From NCBI GenBank assembly GCA_013420905.1, contig JAAXNY010000005.1, positions 1,426,001-1,490,000 on the forward strand: a stretch of DNA of 64,000 nucleotides. The letters are read 5' to 3'. The notes below the pieces were generated by a model, which saw only the letters and a program-made list of their open reading frames with translations, made no database searches and was not told where the DNA came from. Of the stretch, positions 1 through 12,316 are shown in pieces (within the stretch, counting starts at the first letter, position 1; the number at the start of each line of letters is the position of its first letter). Position numbers and translations under genes: made by a program. The stretch comes from Collybia mongolica. Taxonomy: Eukaryota > Basidiomycota > Agaricomycetes > Agaricales > Clitocybaceae.

Positions 1-525
1 AACTATATATCTCACTTTAGAAGGAATCGGCTCGTGCCAAACCCTTCCTTGCAACCATTTATAGCTCCTTTCATTAAATAAAAGCCCTCCGTGATGTCTG
101 ATTTCGTCAAATAAATCGCCCATCAAGTTGGTTGTTTTTGTTTGTCCATAACTGTAGTGGTCAGGCTTGGGACCTTGGCCCTCACGCGCACGGGGAGGTA
201 TCAGTGCCCAGCCACCAGCTAAAATAGGCAGTTTGCGGAAATTGCCTGCCCTCACGCAATCGGATAAGCAAACAGAAAGCAGTGAGACTTAAGTTTTGCG
301 ACTCTACCCTTTGCCCAACCTCAATATCTTGGAGAACGTCTACAGGTCGGTCGTCCTTTTTGTTTCTGCGCGCCGCAGTTCGCAGTCCACAGTATTGATT
401 TGACAATTTCTTTTGGTTTCTCCGGTGCTGCGCATTACATATAAATATGCTCATATCCGATCTCAGGTCTCCAACGCCCCACGAACATCTTTTTACATTT
501 TCATTTCTATCACGAATAATCAGCC
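1..525 (+). promoter_or_regulatory. actin upstream region
   Basis: No gene is seen here. A TATA-like stretch (acatataaatatg, about 434-446) lies roughly 80-90 bases before the actin start codon, followed by a pyrimidine-rich run and the start context cagccATGg. This fits a strong constitutive promoter, but that role is inferred from position. The open frames on the opposite strand have no recognisable protein character. Confidence 0.4.
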
Positions 526-2153
526 ATGGAAGATGAGGTCGCAGCGCTCGTACGTGCACTACTGCACCTCTCCAGCTGTCAGTACCTTAACATTCGCCCC
601 TGACCCAGGTTATTGACAACGGTTCCGGCATGTGCAAGGCTGGCTGTACGTGATTTGCACAATCCATCCGCTAATAATGACCTAATTCGCTTCTGTTACA
701 GTTGCTGGTAATCAAGTCTACATTCGTGTGTGCCTGATGTTGATACTGACCTCGATTTAGGTGACGATGCCCCTCGTGCCGTTTTTCCGTATGTTGCTAC
801 AATTTCCCTGACATCCTTGCAATCCTTAAGTTTTGTCTTAGTTCTATCGTCGGCCGCCCTCGTCACCAGGGCGTAATGGTCGGCATGGGTCAGAAGGACT
901 CATATGTCGGGTATGTAACGCGTCGTTTGCACCCATTTCGCGATCTAATGACCGATGATGATAGTGATGAAGCTCAATCCAAACGTGGTATACTCACACT
1001 GAAATACCCCATTGAACACGGCATTGTCACTAACTGGGACGACATGGAGAAAATCTGGCATCATACTTTTTACAACGAGCTCCGTGTAGCACCGGAGGAG
1101 CACCCCGTGCTATTAACAGAGGCACCCCTGAATCCCAAGGCTAACCGTGAAAAGATGACCCAAATCATGTTCGAGACATTTAACGCCCCCGCCTTTTACG
1201 TCGCGATTCAAGCAGTGCTTTCCTTGTATGCCTCTGGTCGTACAACTGGTATCGTCCTTGATTCCGGTGACGGTGTCACACACACCGTCCCCATCTACGA
1301 GGGTTTCGCCCTTCCTCACGCGATCCTACGTCTTGATCTTGCTGGTCGCGATTTGACCGATTTCCTGATCAAAAACTTGATGGAACGAGGATATCCCTTC
1401 ACCACTACGGCTGAGCGCGAAATCGTTCGAGATATCAAGGAAAAACTCTGCTACGTCGCCCTTGACTTTGAGCAGGAGCTCCAAACCGCCGCTCAATCTT
1501 CTGCCCTGGAGAAGAGCTATGAGCTCCCTGACGGTCAGGTCATCACCATCGGCAATGAGCGGTATGCATCTCGTCATATGGTAGTCACTGTCTTACCCTG
1601 ATTCTTTCTTTCCAAGATTCCGTGCCCCTGAAGCTCTCTTCCAACCTGCATTCCTGGGTCTCGAAGCCGCCGGTATCCACGAGACTACGTAAGTCTTGTC
1701 TCATAAGCGAATTGATTGACTTCTCATCTCTCACTACAGTTATAACTCCATTTTCAAGTGCGATCTGGACATTCGTCGTGACTTATACGGCAATGTTGTC
1801 CTCTCAGGAGGCACTACTATGTTCCCCGGTATCTCTGACCGTATGCAGAAGGAGTTGACCTCGCTGTCGCCGGCGAGCATGAAGGTTCTTATCTTTTCTG
1901 ATTGGACCGGCAAAGATATCTGACAGCTTCCCCATTCACAGGTCAAGATTGTCGCGCCACCAGAGCGAAAATACTCTGTGTGGATTGGTGGCTCCATCTT
2001 GGCTTCTCTCAGTACCTTCCAAAACCTCTGGTGTTCCAAACAGGAGTACGATGAGTCTGGGCCTGGCATTGTTCACCGTAGTGCGTATCAGCCCAACTTT
2101 TTTCAATTCATCGGTTTAGCCTTACTAACATATAAACAATAGAATGCTTCTAG
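526..2153 (+). CDS. act1: actin
   Basis: Conventional actin, 375 residues: ATP-binding cytoskeletal protein forming filaments for cytokinesis, polarity and vesicle traffic. Exons: 526-549, 609-645, 702-707, 761-788, 842-910, 965-1561, 1617-1688, 1740-1884, 1942-2080, 2143-2153; all introns are GT-AG and phases close exactly. The spliced protein starts [15 protein letters not shown], carries [15 protein letters not shown], the DSGDGVTH nucleotide-binding loop, SGGTTMFPG and the universal C-terminus GIVHRKCF. The third exon is only 6 nt and is required to give GFAGDDAP. Ten exons is intron-rich even for a basidiomycete actin. Compared with the usual fungal sequence I notice small changes (DFLIKN for [27 protein letters not shown]), so this may be a paralogue of the main actin rather than the only copy. 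Identity is certain; paralogue status is inference. Confidence 0.97.
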
Positions 2154-3101
2154 TCGGTTTGGGGAAGGAGTCCCTGGTGTTAGGGGGTAGCACTATGTCA
2201 TAACTTCCCTGACCCTTTTGTTTTGCACGAAATCCTTTACTTGATGATATCTACCTTTTATTGTCTTGACGCATTATTTCAATTGATCAAAGCTTAGTTT
2301 GGAAGATTTGAAGGATGCCTCTCTTCACTACATGCTAATATCACTGGGTTCATGCCAAATATGTAGCCATCAGAGTTTAATACTGAGTTTTCATCTCACT
2401 ACAGTATGTACTTGCTAGTCGTAGTATGAAAGCCAGAGTCAAACTCATAGGGGGGTTCTTTGACCAATAAAATTAATCTGGAAATCGACTTAGTTTTGAG
2501 AGGCTGAGAAGATTGGGGGAAGTAATTATGTCCTCTTTGCTACAGATTGAGGAGTAATACATTACATGTGCATCATTTACCTTTCTTTATTTATGCCGTT
2601 CTAGTTCCATATATATAGCTCACACATCTATAAAACAGGGCCCAGAATTAATAAGTGTCGGCCTATGGAAGACCTCAAGCGTCGGGCGCAAATGCAAACT
2701 TGATGAAAACGCGATACGGACGCGTCGGAGCACGTGGTTGGGTGATCAGCACGGCGTAATTTCGATCTCACGCCGCACAAATAGCGCACCTGCGCCGAAT
2801 TAGTCCGAATTCTGGGACCGAAAGGTGCAGCAAGTGCGGCTTCAGCTTACATAAAGATAAATTTGTAAAGAATCTTAGAAGAATTAGGATCTTTTGACTA
2901 GGGGCTGAAAACGAGGTCAAAGTATATATTTATATGTTCCAGACACACAGTGGGATCCGGAACGTTACCTGAACGATAATACGGTCATATCTGTATATTG
3001 TTCTCTATATTCTAAAAGGACAGCGCTGGTCAGCTGCTGTAGCGCTGTAGCTATATTTCACGACCCCTCGCTCTAGAAAAGACTTGAAAAAAAAACCAAC
3101 T
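2154..3101. other. intergenic region actin-EMG1
   Basis: About 950 bases without a convincing gene. It holds the actin 3' flank and the EMG1 5' flank, including an AT-rich TATA-like run near 2922-2937. No repeat or RNA gene is recognisable. Confidence 0.5.
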
Positions 3102-4465
3102 ATGGACAGCACGATCATACCCGCACGTCGTCGCCGCCATTCTGGCTCCCTCGATAACAACGATCTCGTCTTGCCCCACGACGTAAATCCATCATCTACG
3201 CTAGAACCTCCACCTCGGCCCAAATCAACACCGGGCGAACGACCGCACCAGCGTCGGCGCCAACGTAGTCCCACGCATAGTTCTGACGAGGACGCAGACA
3301 TCCAGGAGATGTCGGTACCAACCACGACCGTTCAAGAGCATCAGTCGATGACAATAGATTCTGTTATCGTGACCAAAGAGAGACCAACCCGGCCGCTTCC
3401 TGCCTCAAAGTCTCGCTCGAAAATGACATCGCAGCCGACCACTCCGAACATATATACACCCATACCTACCATCGCCAACCCGTCGATGCTTCCGGTACAA
3501 GCCCATGTTGCACGCGGGGGCATAGCTACCTCCAATCGGCGTTTGTTCGTCGTTTTGGAGCAGGCATGCCTCGAAGCGTATCGTATTTCAGGTAGCGGAA
3601 ACGGGAAGGCGAAAAATGGCAAGGGGGAAGGAGACGTCAAATATACCCTTTTGAACTGCGATGACCATCAGGGGATTCTCGCGAAGACAGGCAGAGACAT
3701 TGCAGATGCTCGACCTGATATTACCCACCAAGTTAGTCTTAATAGACGCTGTGTGTCACTCACTAATTTTCATCTCTGTAGTGCTTGTTGACCCTATTGG
3801 ATTCGCCTCTGAACAAAGCCGGACTTCTTCAGGTGTATATTCATACGGCGAAAGGTGTGCTCATTGAAGTAAATCCTCATGTTCGTATTCCACGAACTTT
3901 CAAACGCTTCAGCGGATTGATGGGTAAATTTTCCAATATCTTCTCTGGTTTCTTGACTTACCAATCTTCTTAGTCCAACTTCTTCACAAACTATCTATTC
4001 GAGGCGTCAATGGACCTGAAAAACTGCTTAAAGTCATCAAAGTATGGGCGTATCACAATATACTTCTATTGTTTCTGATTTACGCGTTCATATAGAACCC
4101 TGTCATTGATCATTTGCCTCCTAACACAATCAAACTTAGTATGTAGTGTAATACTACTGCTCTCTCATCTACTAAATTCTAGTGCAGCCCTCTCTGGTGA
4201 TGCTCCAACCCAAAGGCTTTCATCGTACCTTCCTACTCTACCTTCAACACACTCTATTGCGGTATTCGTCGGCGCCATGGCGCGCGGGAGAGATGATTTT
4301 GCTGACGGCTACGTAGATGAAAAGATAGGTATCAGTGATTACCCTTTAAGCGCAAGCGTTGCTTGTGGAAAGGTACGTCTAAAACGACATACATCCTACC
4401 TTCTGGGCTCAAATTCATTCTTTTAGTTTTGCTGTGCGCTAGAGGAACTCTGGGATATCGTTTGA
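3102..4465 (+). CDS. EMG1: rRNA small subunit pseudouridine N1-methyltransferase EMG1/NEP1
   Basis: SPOUT-class methyltransferase that makes N1-methylpseudouridine in 18S rRNA and is needed for 40S biogenesis in the nucleolus. Exons: 3102-3731, 3782-3923, 3974-4041, 4096-4138, 4188-4372, 4427-4465; 368 residues. The catalytic domain starts around residue 150 with [12 protein letters not shown]. It contains [31 protein letters not shown], the SAM-knot segments [11 protein letters not shown] and [18 protein letters not shown], and ends in a short LEELWDIV. Family members are usually about 250 residues; here a roughly 140-residue low-complexity, Arg/Pro/Ser-rich N-terminus is added, probably disordered. 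I chose the ATG at 3102 because the open frame further 5' has only a TTG. In exon 5, the acceptor at 4187 (tgcag) rather than an earlier tag restores [13 protein letters not shown]. Confidence 0.95.
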
Positions 4466-5073
4466 TAAGCTATATTTCCCCCGTCCATTTGTTCTCTTGA
4501 ATATTTGTGTCAGGTCGCTTTTTTTGCTTGTTTGTATTCACTAAAAAGCCACTCCATCTGCACTTCAACTCGCAGACCAACTGTATTTTACCGCATCTAT
4601 GTCACAAACAACACTTACGTTCATTACCTACTTACTTTACGCCCCTCCTTCTAACCCCATACACTTTCCACTGGCGACTCAACTCGCAATGCACTGTCGA
4701 CTCGAAACGTTCTCGTTACCTCGATACCTAGACATATTGACCGTTAAGAATATTTTTATCCCCATATCCATGAGCAACTTCCGTTGCATAGAGCGCAAAC
4801 CCGGTTCACAGTAGTCCGTTGAGCCACTCTCATCCCGAATTGCAAGTTTTGTATTACTGATCTTATCCCGATCATATCGACAGATCATAACAGTTACCAT
4901 ATCTCCCCTGCCACATCGTGGCACACTACCCAACGTGTGTTTCCAATCATACTTCACGTGTAGACTACATAGAGCAACCAGTACCCCTATAACACCACAA
5001 CTCAGAAGGCTCCAACGGAGATCGCATCATCAATCCATTTTTGCCACATTTTCCAGCTTGAATCATAACCATC
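4466..5073. other. intergenic region EMG1-SEC14-like
   Basis: About 600 bases with no supportable gene. Short open frames exist on both strands but lack any family resemblance and codon structure. Pyrimidine-rich stretches near 4530-4700 look like the promoter and 5' leader of the downstream gene. Confidence 0.4.
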
Positions 5074-6165
5074 ATGTCGACCGCCGCACCAACCCAGCCC
5101 CAAGCTGCTAGCGCGAGTCCCATGCCTCCTGGCGTCACTGATCCAGATTACAAGCCGCTCCCTGGACGACTCGGTAATCTTACAGTGGTCCAGCAACATG
5201 CACTCGAGAAGTTCAAAAAGGAGCTCATCGAGGAGGGGATCTTCGTTGAGGAAAGAATGGATGATGCTGTACTTCTCAGGTAAGTTTGCATGCGCTTCGC
5301 AAAACGCTGATGAGGCGATTGTCATGCGATTATCGTAGATTTTTGCGAGCGAGAAAGTTCGATGTAGTCAAGGCGAAAGAGATGCTGATTGCTGCAGAAA
5401 AATGGAGAAAGGACTTCGGCGTTGACGATCTTGTCAAGTATGCATTTTCGCTATTCATTTGAATACATATCGTTGATGACACGGTAGAAACTTTGATTTC
5501 AAGGAGAAGGTCCAGGTTGACAAGTTGTACCCTCAATATTACCACAAGACGGACAAGGTGCGACCTCTTGTGGCTGACGGCATATTTTCACTTAATTATA
5601 CATCCCATAGGATGGTAGACCTGTGTACGTGGAGCAGTTAGGCAAACTCAACATCGAAGAGCTCTATCGCCTCACAACTCAAGAACGTCTACTCCAACGT
5701 CTCGTTTTTGAGTATGAGAAATTCATCTCCTACCGTCTTCCCGCTTGCTCTGCCGCTTCTGGACATCCTGTTGAAACATCTTGCACCATTCTTGATCTCC
5801 GCGACGTCTCTTTGTCAAACTTCCTCCACGTTAAAAATTATGTGATGGAGGCGGCTTCAATTGGGCAGAACAGGTACCCAGAATGTATGGGCAAATTTTA
5901 TATTATCAACGCGCCATGGGCCTTTTCGATGATCTGGAGTGTGATTAAACCGTGGTTGGATGAGGTTACTGTGGCGAAGATCCATATATTGGACAAGTCT
6001 TATGGGAAGGTGGTTATGGAACAAATACCGCCAGAGAACCTGCCCAAAGAGTTTGGTGGTGCATGCGAGTGCTCTGGTGGATGCTCGTTATCGGATGCCG
6101 GGCCGTGGAACGTCGGGGGTGACAAGGGTGCTGAGACGGCAGCGAATGGGACGGCAACTGCGTAG
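5074..6165 (+). CDS. SEC14: SEC14-like phosphatidylinositol/phosphatidylcholine transfer protein (CRAL-TRIO)
   Basis: Cytosolic lipid-transfer protein coupling phosphoinositide supply to Golgi secretion. Exons: 5074-5279, 5339-5437, 5488-5557, 5611-6165; 309 residues, like yeast Sec14 (304). The CRAL-TRIO N-terminal helical domain is seen as [15 protein letters not shown] (about residues 67-81) and [12 protein letters not shown]. The lipid-binding lobe contains [55 protein letters not shown] (the signature gate region) and [25 protein letters not shown]. The C-terminus [17 protein letters not shown] is the Cys/Gly-rich tail typical of fungal Sec14. Start: first ATG, followed by an Ala/Pro/Gln-rich leader. 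The PI-versus-PC binding residues were not individually checked; fungi carry several Sec14 paralogues, so orthology to yeast SEC14 is likely but not proven. Confidence 0.93.
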
Positions 6166-6287
6166 GAGACGAGGACTTAGTTTACCAAGTATCGAGATTA
6201 ATGGATTGATTTCTCTTTGGCGCTTTCTACAAGAAGCCCTCCATGCATATAATAGCTGAAAATTAGAAGTCATCGGCGAGGCTGTAT

Positions 6288-7481
6288 TTACATGGCCTGT
6301 GTCCGCTCTTTCCCCTCCCTAAATGTCCTCTCTAGCAACTCGTTAAATCGCTTTGGCCATTGTGCATTGACTCCATGTCCCGTCCCTTTCCACTCTATCA
6401 ACTCGGCCTCAGGCATGTACGATTTGATCATCCTAGAACCACGAGGTAAAACCAGGTTATCCTCGTCACCTGTGACAATTGTGATTTTCGGAACTGAGTT
6501 TGAGATAGAGCGCAACCGCTCGGGAGAACAGTAGTGGGTGAGTCCCGCTGCCATTTGAGATATGTGTCCCAAAAATGCCTGAGGAAGAGTAATATCAATG
6601 CGACGCAAGTATGCCTGTGTGGGTGGATGAATGCCATTACGAAAGGCACCAAGAAGACATGATAAATACCTCTGACTGCACATGGCGATTGGTTCTTCCC
6701 TCTAGATCGCCCTCTGCTTTGGTGTTTAACCACGCCTGGGGGTAAAGCATGTCCATTATGATTGGAACTTTTTTCGCAACGTTAGGAGTGATGATCAAGC
6801 GAGCGAGAGAGGATACTCCAGCCCACTACACCCATTGTGAGTTACCGACGTAAGTAAAGACTCAGCCATGCCACTCACCGGAGGCAGATTATTCCATGGC
6901 CGCCCTCCAGGGGTTGTCACGGCAAGGAAAAGGGATGCTATTCTGTTTGGTATCCTGGTTGCGAGCTCTGTATTTGCATAGTCACTTGTGCGATGCGCTT
7001 GGTATTCCTTAGGGGTTGTTACCTTGGGCGATCATTCCTCCAAGGCTTATTCCCACTATATGGAGTTCCCGATTCCCTGTCCAACCTACATGGTCAAGAA
7101 GAGCGATGGCGTCTTCTGCCATTCCACTTGTCCTAAAGAGAGAAGGCTGAAAAACAAATTTGCTCAGAATCGACAAGGTCCGCACGTATATGGTCCCCTA
7201 GGATATCCCGAATTTCCGACGCCTCTGTTGTCAAAAACAAGGACCGTGTGTGTATCTGAGGGGCCAAAATGCCGCACTTGGGGGCCCCAGGCAAAGGCAC
7301 TTGAGTTTAAGCCCATGATGAACACTACCTTGTATTCAGTGCCTCGACCATGTTGTTCATAGTAAAGAGAATGGCTTTCGAAAATGTTAGAGTCCTGCCC
7401 TCTGATTTTTGTTACAGGACAAAGTCCTTTGCGCACACATGTCGCTGGGTCAAACGCTGTTGGGAGTTGAGCAGATGTCAT
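6288..7481 (-). CDS. alpha/beta-hydrolase fold protein
   Basis: Serine hydrolase, 325 residues, on the minus strand. Exons in transcript order: 7186-7481, 7023-7132, 6879-6967, 6670-6825, 6288-6614; all GT-AG and in phase. Recognisable parts: KVVFIMGLNSSAFAW (strand 3 and oxyanion region, HG-motif equivalent MGLN), VLVFDNRGVGNS (strand 4), then ELHIVGISLGGMIAQELA, the nucleophile elbow G-x-S-L-G-G, the acid strand ITIVTGDEDNLVLP and the histidine in EWKGTGHGVNAQWPKRFNELL. The triad Ser-Asp-His is therefore complete. A lid-like insertion lies between (PNVAKKVPIIMDMLYPQAW). The intron between exons 4 and 5 (6615-6669) can be read through in another frame, but splicing it joins HVQSE to AYLRRIDITLP in phase. 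Substrate is not deducible. The 3' end lies 122 bases from the convergent SEC14-like gene. Confidence 0.88.
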
Positions 7482-7920
7482 GGATTACACATGTTCGGGG
7501 AAGGCGGCTATATACAAAGTCAACACAGCCACCCATAAAATCAACAGCCAGTACACCGTTTTTTAAAAAAAAAAAATAAGGCTTACTTCTGGCCATGGCG
7601 ACAAGGAGTTAGCTTGAAGCTCATGATTTGCCTAAAGATTACTGATATTCAATTATTCTGCGGTAATGAGGAAGTCGTTTCGAGTCAGATTCTAGCCGAC
7701 AACTCCCGGAATGACCCGAAAATAGCCGGAGGAATATTACCACGGGCAAAAAATGAAAGTGCCGAGACCACGAATGCCAACGGCCCACTTGGTTGTTGAT
7801 CATCGCTCTCTGTCTCCATTCCTTGGACCATTCTGGCTGTGTTACACATAATAGACTGCTGACTATTTAATCTAGAGCCTCTTTAACACCTGTTACTGGT
7901 CTCTGACCTTACTGGGCGCT
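7482..7920. promoter_or_regulatory. divergent intergenic region hydrolase/PPR gene
   Basis: About 440 bases between two divergent start codons, so it should hold both promoters. A poly(A) run occurs at 7565-7576. No gene or repeat element seen. Confidence 0.4.
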
Positions 7921-10900
7921 ATGCTACCCAAGGTCGCGACCCAAATCCTTCACAGCACCACTCGTGCCGCCGCGTCTATCCAGCATCAGACGTATACTAT
8001 CAGGAATGTCCTACAGCTTCAGTCATCATCGGGGCCCTCGTCTGGTTCAGGCAATCTTGCGCCGTGGAATAGTCCAGGCAGCTCTCATTGGGGAAATAAT
8101 GGTCCAGGTCCAGGCGGTGCCAAGTACAATGCAGGCAGTCGGTTTCAACATGGTCATATTGTATGTTTATCCTTATATATATATATATAAGACATCAACT
8201 CATAATTTACTAGGGCGCAGCACGAGCCGTAACACAGGCAAACTCACTCGCATCCAATGATGGATCTTTCACCCAAAGTGATGAGACTGAGGAGCTCCCA
8301 AGACGCGTCTCTCTTCAGACCACGAAAAGGACGCGGATCCGCAGCAATAGTCTTTCCATTCCAGTCCAGGATTCTCGCGAACGGGGAGAGAAGTTGGGCG
8401 TTTTGAAAACTGTCCAGCTACATGCTCGATCTCGGCATGTATTTGCCCCTGCGTCGTTGTGTGACAACACGAATACCGCGGAAACGCAGCCCTTGAGCAA
8501 CCCTAGTACACGTCCCAAACTCGTCCGTCGCAATTCTACGTCGACTCCTCTCACCTCTTCAGAAAGCTTCGATCCCACGGTACCCGCCCCTGTTCCTGCG
8601 AGATTCGTTCGTCAGGACCCTGCTTCAACTTCAGAAGAGACGTTAGTCAATGCTTTGCCGTCTACATCACCCCCGTCATGTCTCGATACCGACCCCGCTG
8701 CACCTCAGACCATTCAAAATCCTGCCAGGCCCGCGCATGATTCAGCAGATTATATCCGGTTAAAGGAAGCATATGAGACTGGCCAAGCTACCCTGGTAGC
8801 GGAAGCCGTACGAGAGTACCGTCAAAATACTGTTACGCCATCCGTTCGCGAGTTCAACCAGGCCCTTGAGGGGTTACAGGTCACTCGTCGCCCTGGTGAA
8901 CCTCTTCACTTACTTTTGGAGACGTACAATGATATGCTCAAGCACGGTCTACTCCCTAACCACCGGACATACACTACTCTCATTATGGCTCTTTGTGACC
9001 GTGATTTTGAGGTTCACAAATCTATCCAAACTCTTGAATTGCGTCTCAAAAATCATTCACGTCTCGCTTCCACAGATACAGAGACTGATCGTCGAAGAAT
9101 CGAAACTCTTCGTGGAGAGAACAATTTCGCTTCTGCGATGTCATTGTTTGAAGCGATTCTCACCACTGGCATGAATAGGCAAATCAGCGCACTCTTATAC
9201 ATGAACCTGCTCCGATCCGCAGCCCTCCATTCTAGCATCAGTAGCGCCATCCATGTCTTCGCTCAGCTCGAGAAAAGGCCAGATCTTGTCCCCAAAGCTC
9301 GCGTCTACCTATATATGATCCAGGTTTACACCAATGTTGGTGACCTCGCTGGCGCTGAAGTGGTTTTCCAGGAATTTTTATCGGCATGCAAGTCCGGCAC
9401 AATTGTCTGGAAGACCGCTCGGGAAAAGGAGAAACAAACTCGAGCTCATCTACAATTGTGGAATCAAATGATCGAGGCCTATTTCCGGTGTGGTTTCCCC
9501 GATAAGGGCATCCATCTTCTCGAACAAATGATCAGCAGTCCTGTGGGCGAATCCTTCGAGCCCTCCGATATCCCACCTACTGCGACGTCTACATTTACGA
9601 CCGTATTGTCTGGTTTTTGTCAGATGGGCGATGTCGCCACGGCCTTAGTTTGGTTCGACCGGCTCCTGCAACAAACAACAGAGGCGGGGCATCCGTTTGA
9701 GATCACGGGAACTGCGACAAAGCCTGACGCCGTAGCCTGGTCAGTTATGGTGGATGCCCTCGCTGAGCAAGGAATGGTAGATGACTTGAATCGTCTGTAT
9801 CTCATTCATCTTGACCAGGAAAGTAAACACAACACGGTTGGGAGTACGGAAAGGAACGTGGTTTTTTCGGCAAATATGCATAGAATCAAGGAGCTCGACA
9901 AGGAGCAGGCGACAAGGACATTAGAATTTCTGACTCAACACGTGGTTTCTAGTGTCGACCTTGGTTGGAGTAATATTGAAGACATGACACAAGAGATTTG
10001 GGAGGCATATATGTCTATTGGCATGTATGAGGTCGCGGTACTTCAACTGGTGCAGCTGGTGCGTATGTGGGAAAAGCTGGAGCCTGGTCCATCCGTGACT
10101 CGCATGTTTGAACGGCTCCAACGCAAGCAACTCCTGTTCACACAACAAGCTTATGAACAAACGAAAGGAGATGTTTCTTTCGAAGTTGTACTACAACTTG
10201 CCAGGGCCGCCGATGCGCTCAAGGTCATGCAACAGGCGGAATACACACCATTTTTCTTGCATTCTTATGGGCTCTCTCGCAACGCGGGCACCCTCCCGGT
10301 GAGCGAAATGACACAGCGCGACTGGGAGTTGGTTCTCTACGCCGCGGTCGAAATGGAGGCTGCTGCTTTGGAGAAGTCCCCTATGCGGGCACAAATTTCC
10401 CAAAATGCCTTCGAAGGTCTTCTTTCGCTCCTCGAGGACTTGGTTCGACACAACGTTGCCTTCGATAGGATGCACGCTAATTTGATTAGGCGTACCGTAA
10501 AGATTGTCACCACGCAACAAGGAGGAGACGAGGGAAGGGCCATCCTGGAATCATTCGGTCCTAGCTTCCAGATGGCACTCGCTGCTGACCATACCGCCGC
10601 CCTCGAGCAGGCGCTAGAGGAAAACACGCCTGGAATCCTTCAGAGCCTCGAACAACCCCCAAAGGTACATCCTGCACGACTGGCTATCGATCAATACCAG
10701 ACACGGAGTGTTGAAAGTATTTTGTCAAAGCACACATCCCACCATGCATCCGTCATAAAGGCATATGGGGTGTTCCGGGACGGGATAGAAAAGGGTAAAG
10801 CAACCTCGCCAGTGACGATTGGTCGACTTATTCAGAGCCTTGGACGCCTCGGAGAGATGGAGGCTGTGAGCGAGGCGTATAGTATCGCGCAATCGGTACT

Positions 10901-12316
10901 ACAACTGCTGGAGTTGAACAAGCCATGGCAGGCTGAAGCTTGGTTTATGATCGAAGACAGCATGATCATCGCCCTCGCGCACTATGGGGACGTCGATTCT
11001 GCACATATTCACAGGATGAGGATTCTTGAGCAAGGCGGGGCTCCGACCGCCGATGCATATGGTGCGCTAATATTGAACGTCAAGGACACCACCGACGACA
11101 CCTCGAACGGTATGGCCCTCTTCCAGGAGTCTCAATCGCGTGGTGTCGCTCCCAACCAGTATCTCTACAATAACATCATTTCCAAGCTCGCCAAGGCACG
11201 CAAGGCCGATTACGCCCTCGAGCTTTTTCAACAGATGAAGGCTAATCAAGTAGCCCCATCCTCGATTACGTATGGTGCGGTTATTGGTGCCTGCGCCCGC
11301 GTTGGGGACGTCCAGTCTGCAGAACTCCTGTTCGCCGAGATGATCCAGGCTCGAAACTTCAAGCCCAGGGTGCCACCATACAATACAATGATGCAGATGT
11401 ACACGACGACGAAACCCAACCGCGAGCGTGCTCTGTACTTTTATCAAGAGCTCATGAAAGCTGGCGTTTCTCCCACAGCGCACACTTACAAGGCTAGTCT
11501 GCTTGCCATAATAATATATTTCAAATTTTAACACATTCTCATCCAGCTACTGATGGATGCTTACGGTGTAGTTGAGCCAGTCGATATTAAATCTATGGAG
11601 GAAGTTTTCGAGTCCCTGCGGAACGACAGCTCCGTTGAGATACAAGGTACACACTTTGCAACGCTTATCAACGCTTATGGGTGCGTGCAAAAGGACCTCG
11701 ACAAGGCGATTGACGTCTTCAACTCCGTTTCCACTTATCCGCCCGCGCCGCTCGACGCCGTCGTCTTTGAAGCGCTGATCAACGTACTTGTTGCACACAG
11801 GCGTACGGACCTCATCCCGGAGTATATCGCTAAGATGAATGCTGCCGGAATTCACATGACTGCATACATTGCCAACTTCCTGATCAAGGGATATGCAATG
11901 GTCGGCGATCTTGAACATGCACGCAATATCTTCGAGACATTATTGGACCCTGCGGAAGGTATGGCCGCACCGAACAATCATGCGTCTCATGAGACTGGGA
12001 GCTCACCGACCGTGGGTCACATGGAGCCTGTTTATCGTGAGGTATGTCCTGCCTTGGGTGCTTTAGCGCGAACTCTATTCTAAATGAATATTTTTAGCCT
12101 TCAACATGGGAAGCCATGGTCCGAGCAGAACTTGGAAGCGGAAACCGGCAAGAAGCGCTTGACCTACTGGAGCGACTGAAGGCTAGGTCAGTCCCCCCCC
12201 CTCACATGTTTCCCGATCATCCACATTGCTGACCTTGTTGATGCAGACAATACCCTGAAGCCGTATACAATCGCATCAGTGGAATAATGGTCGATCACTC
12301 GATGGTGCTCCCCTGA
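7921..12316 (+). CDS. large mitochondrial-type pentatricopeptide-repeat (PPR) protein
   Basis: 1390-residue RNA-binding protein of the PPR class, probably acting in mitochondrial RNA stability or translation. Exons: 7921-8160, 8214-11492, 11547-12041, 12098-12186, 12247-12316. The first 35 residues (MLPKVATQILHSTTRAAAS...) are Arg/Ser/Thr-rich with no acid, a good mitochondrial presequence. Degenerate 35-residue helical repeats follow: YNDMLKHGLLPNHRTYTTLI, LLYMNLLRSAALHSSISSAI, WNQMIEAYFRCGFPDKGIHL, FTTVLSGFCQMGDVATALVW, YNNIISKLAKARKADYALEL, TYGAVIGACARVGDVQSAEL, YNTMMQMYTTTKPNRERALY and FLIKGYAMVGDLEHARNIFE. Intron 2 (11493-11546) begins GC rather than GT: AAG|GCTAGT...CAG; splicing joins TAHTYK to LLMDAYG, continuing a repeat exactly. 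Intron 1 carries an (AT)n run. Size and layout resemble the fungal Cya5/Ppr families of organelle regulators; which transcript it serves cannot be told. Confidence 0.92.

Noticed and set aside
1113..1577. Open frames antisense to actin, and similar long antisense frames inside the PPR, SEC63 and MBOAT genes
   Set aside because: Shadows caused by codon bias of the sense gene.
3084..3101. EMG1 start extended upstream to a TTG codon
   Set aside because: Nuclear fungal genes start with ATG; the ATG at 3102 is in frame and 18 bases downstream.
4507..4957. Several overlapping open frames on both strands upstream of the SEC14-like gene
   Set aside because: Composition-driven, no family resemblance, mutually overlapping; better explained as promoter and leader.
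8170..8190. (AT)n run in PPR intron 1 and (TA)n run in the MARVEL gene intron 3
   Set aside because: Ordinary intronic microsatellites.
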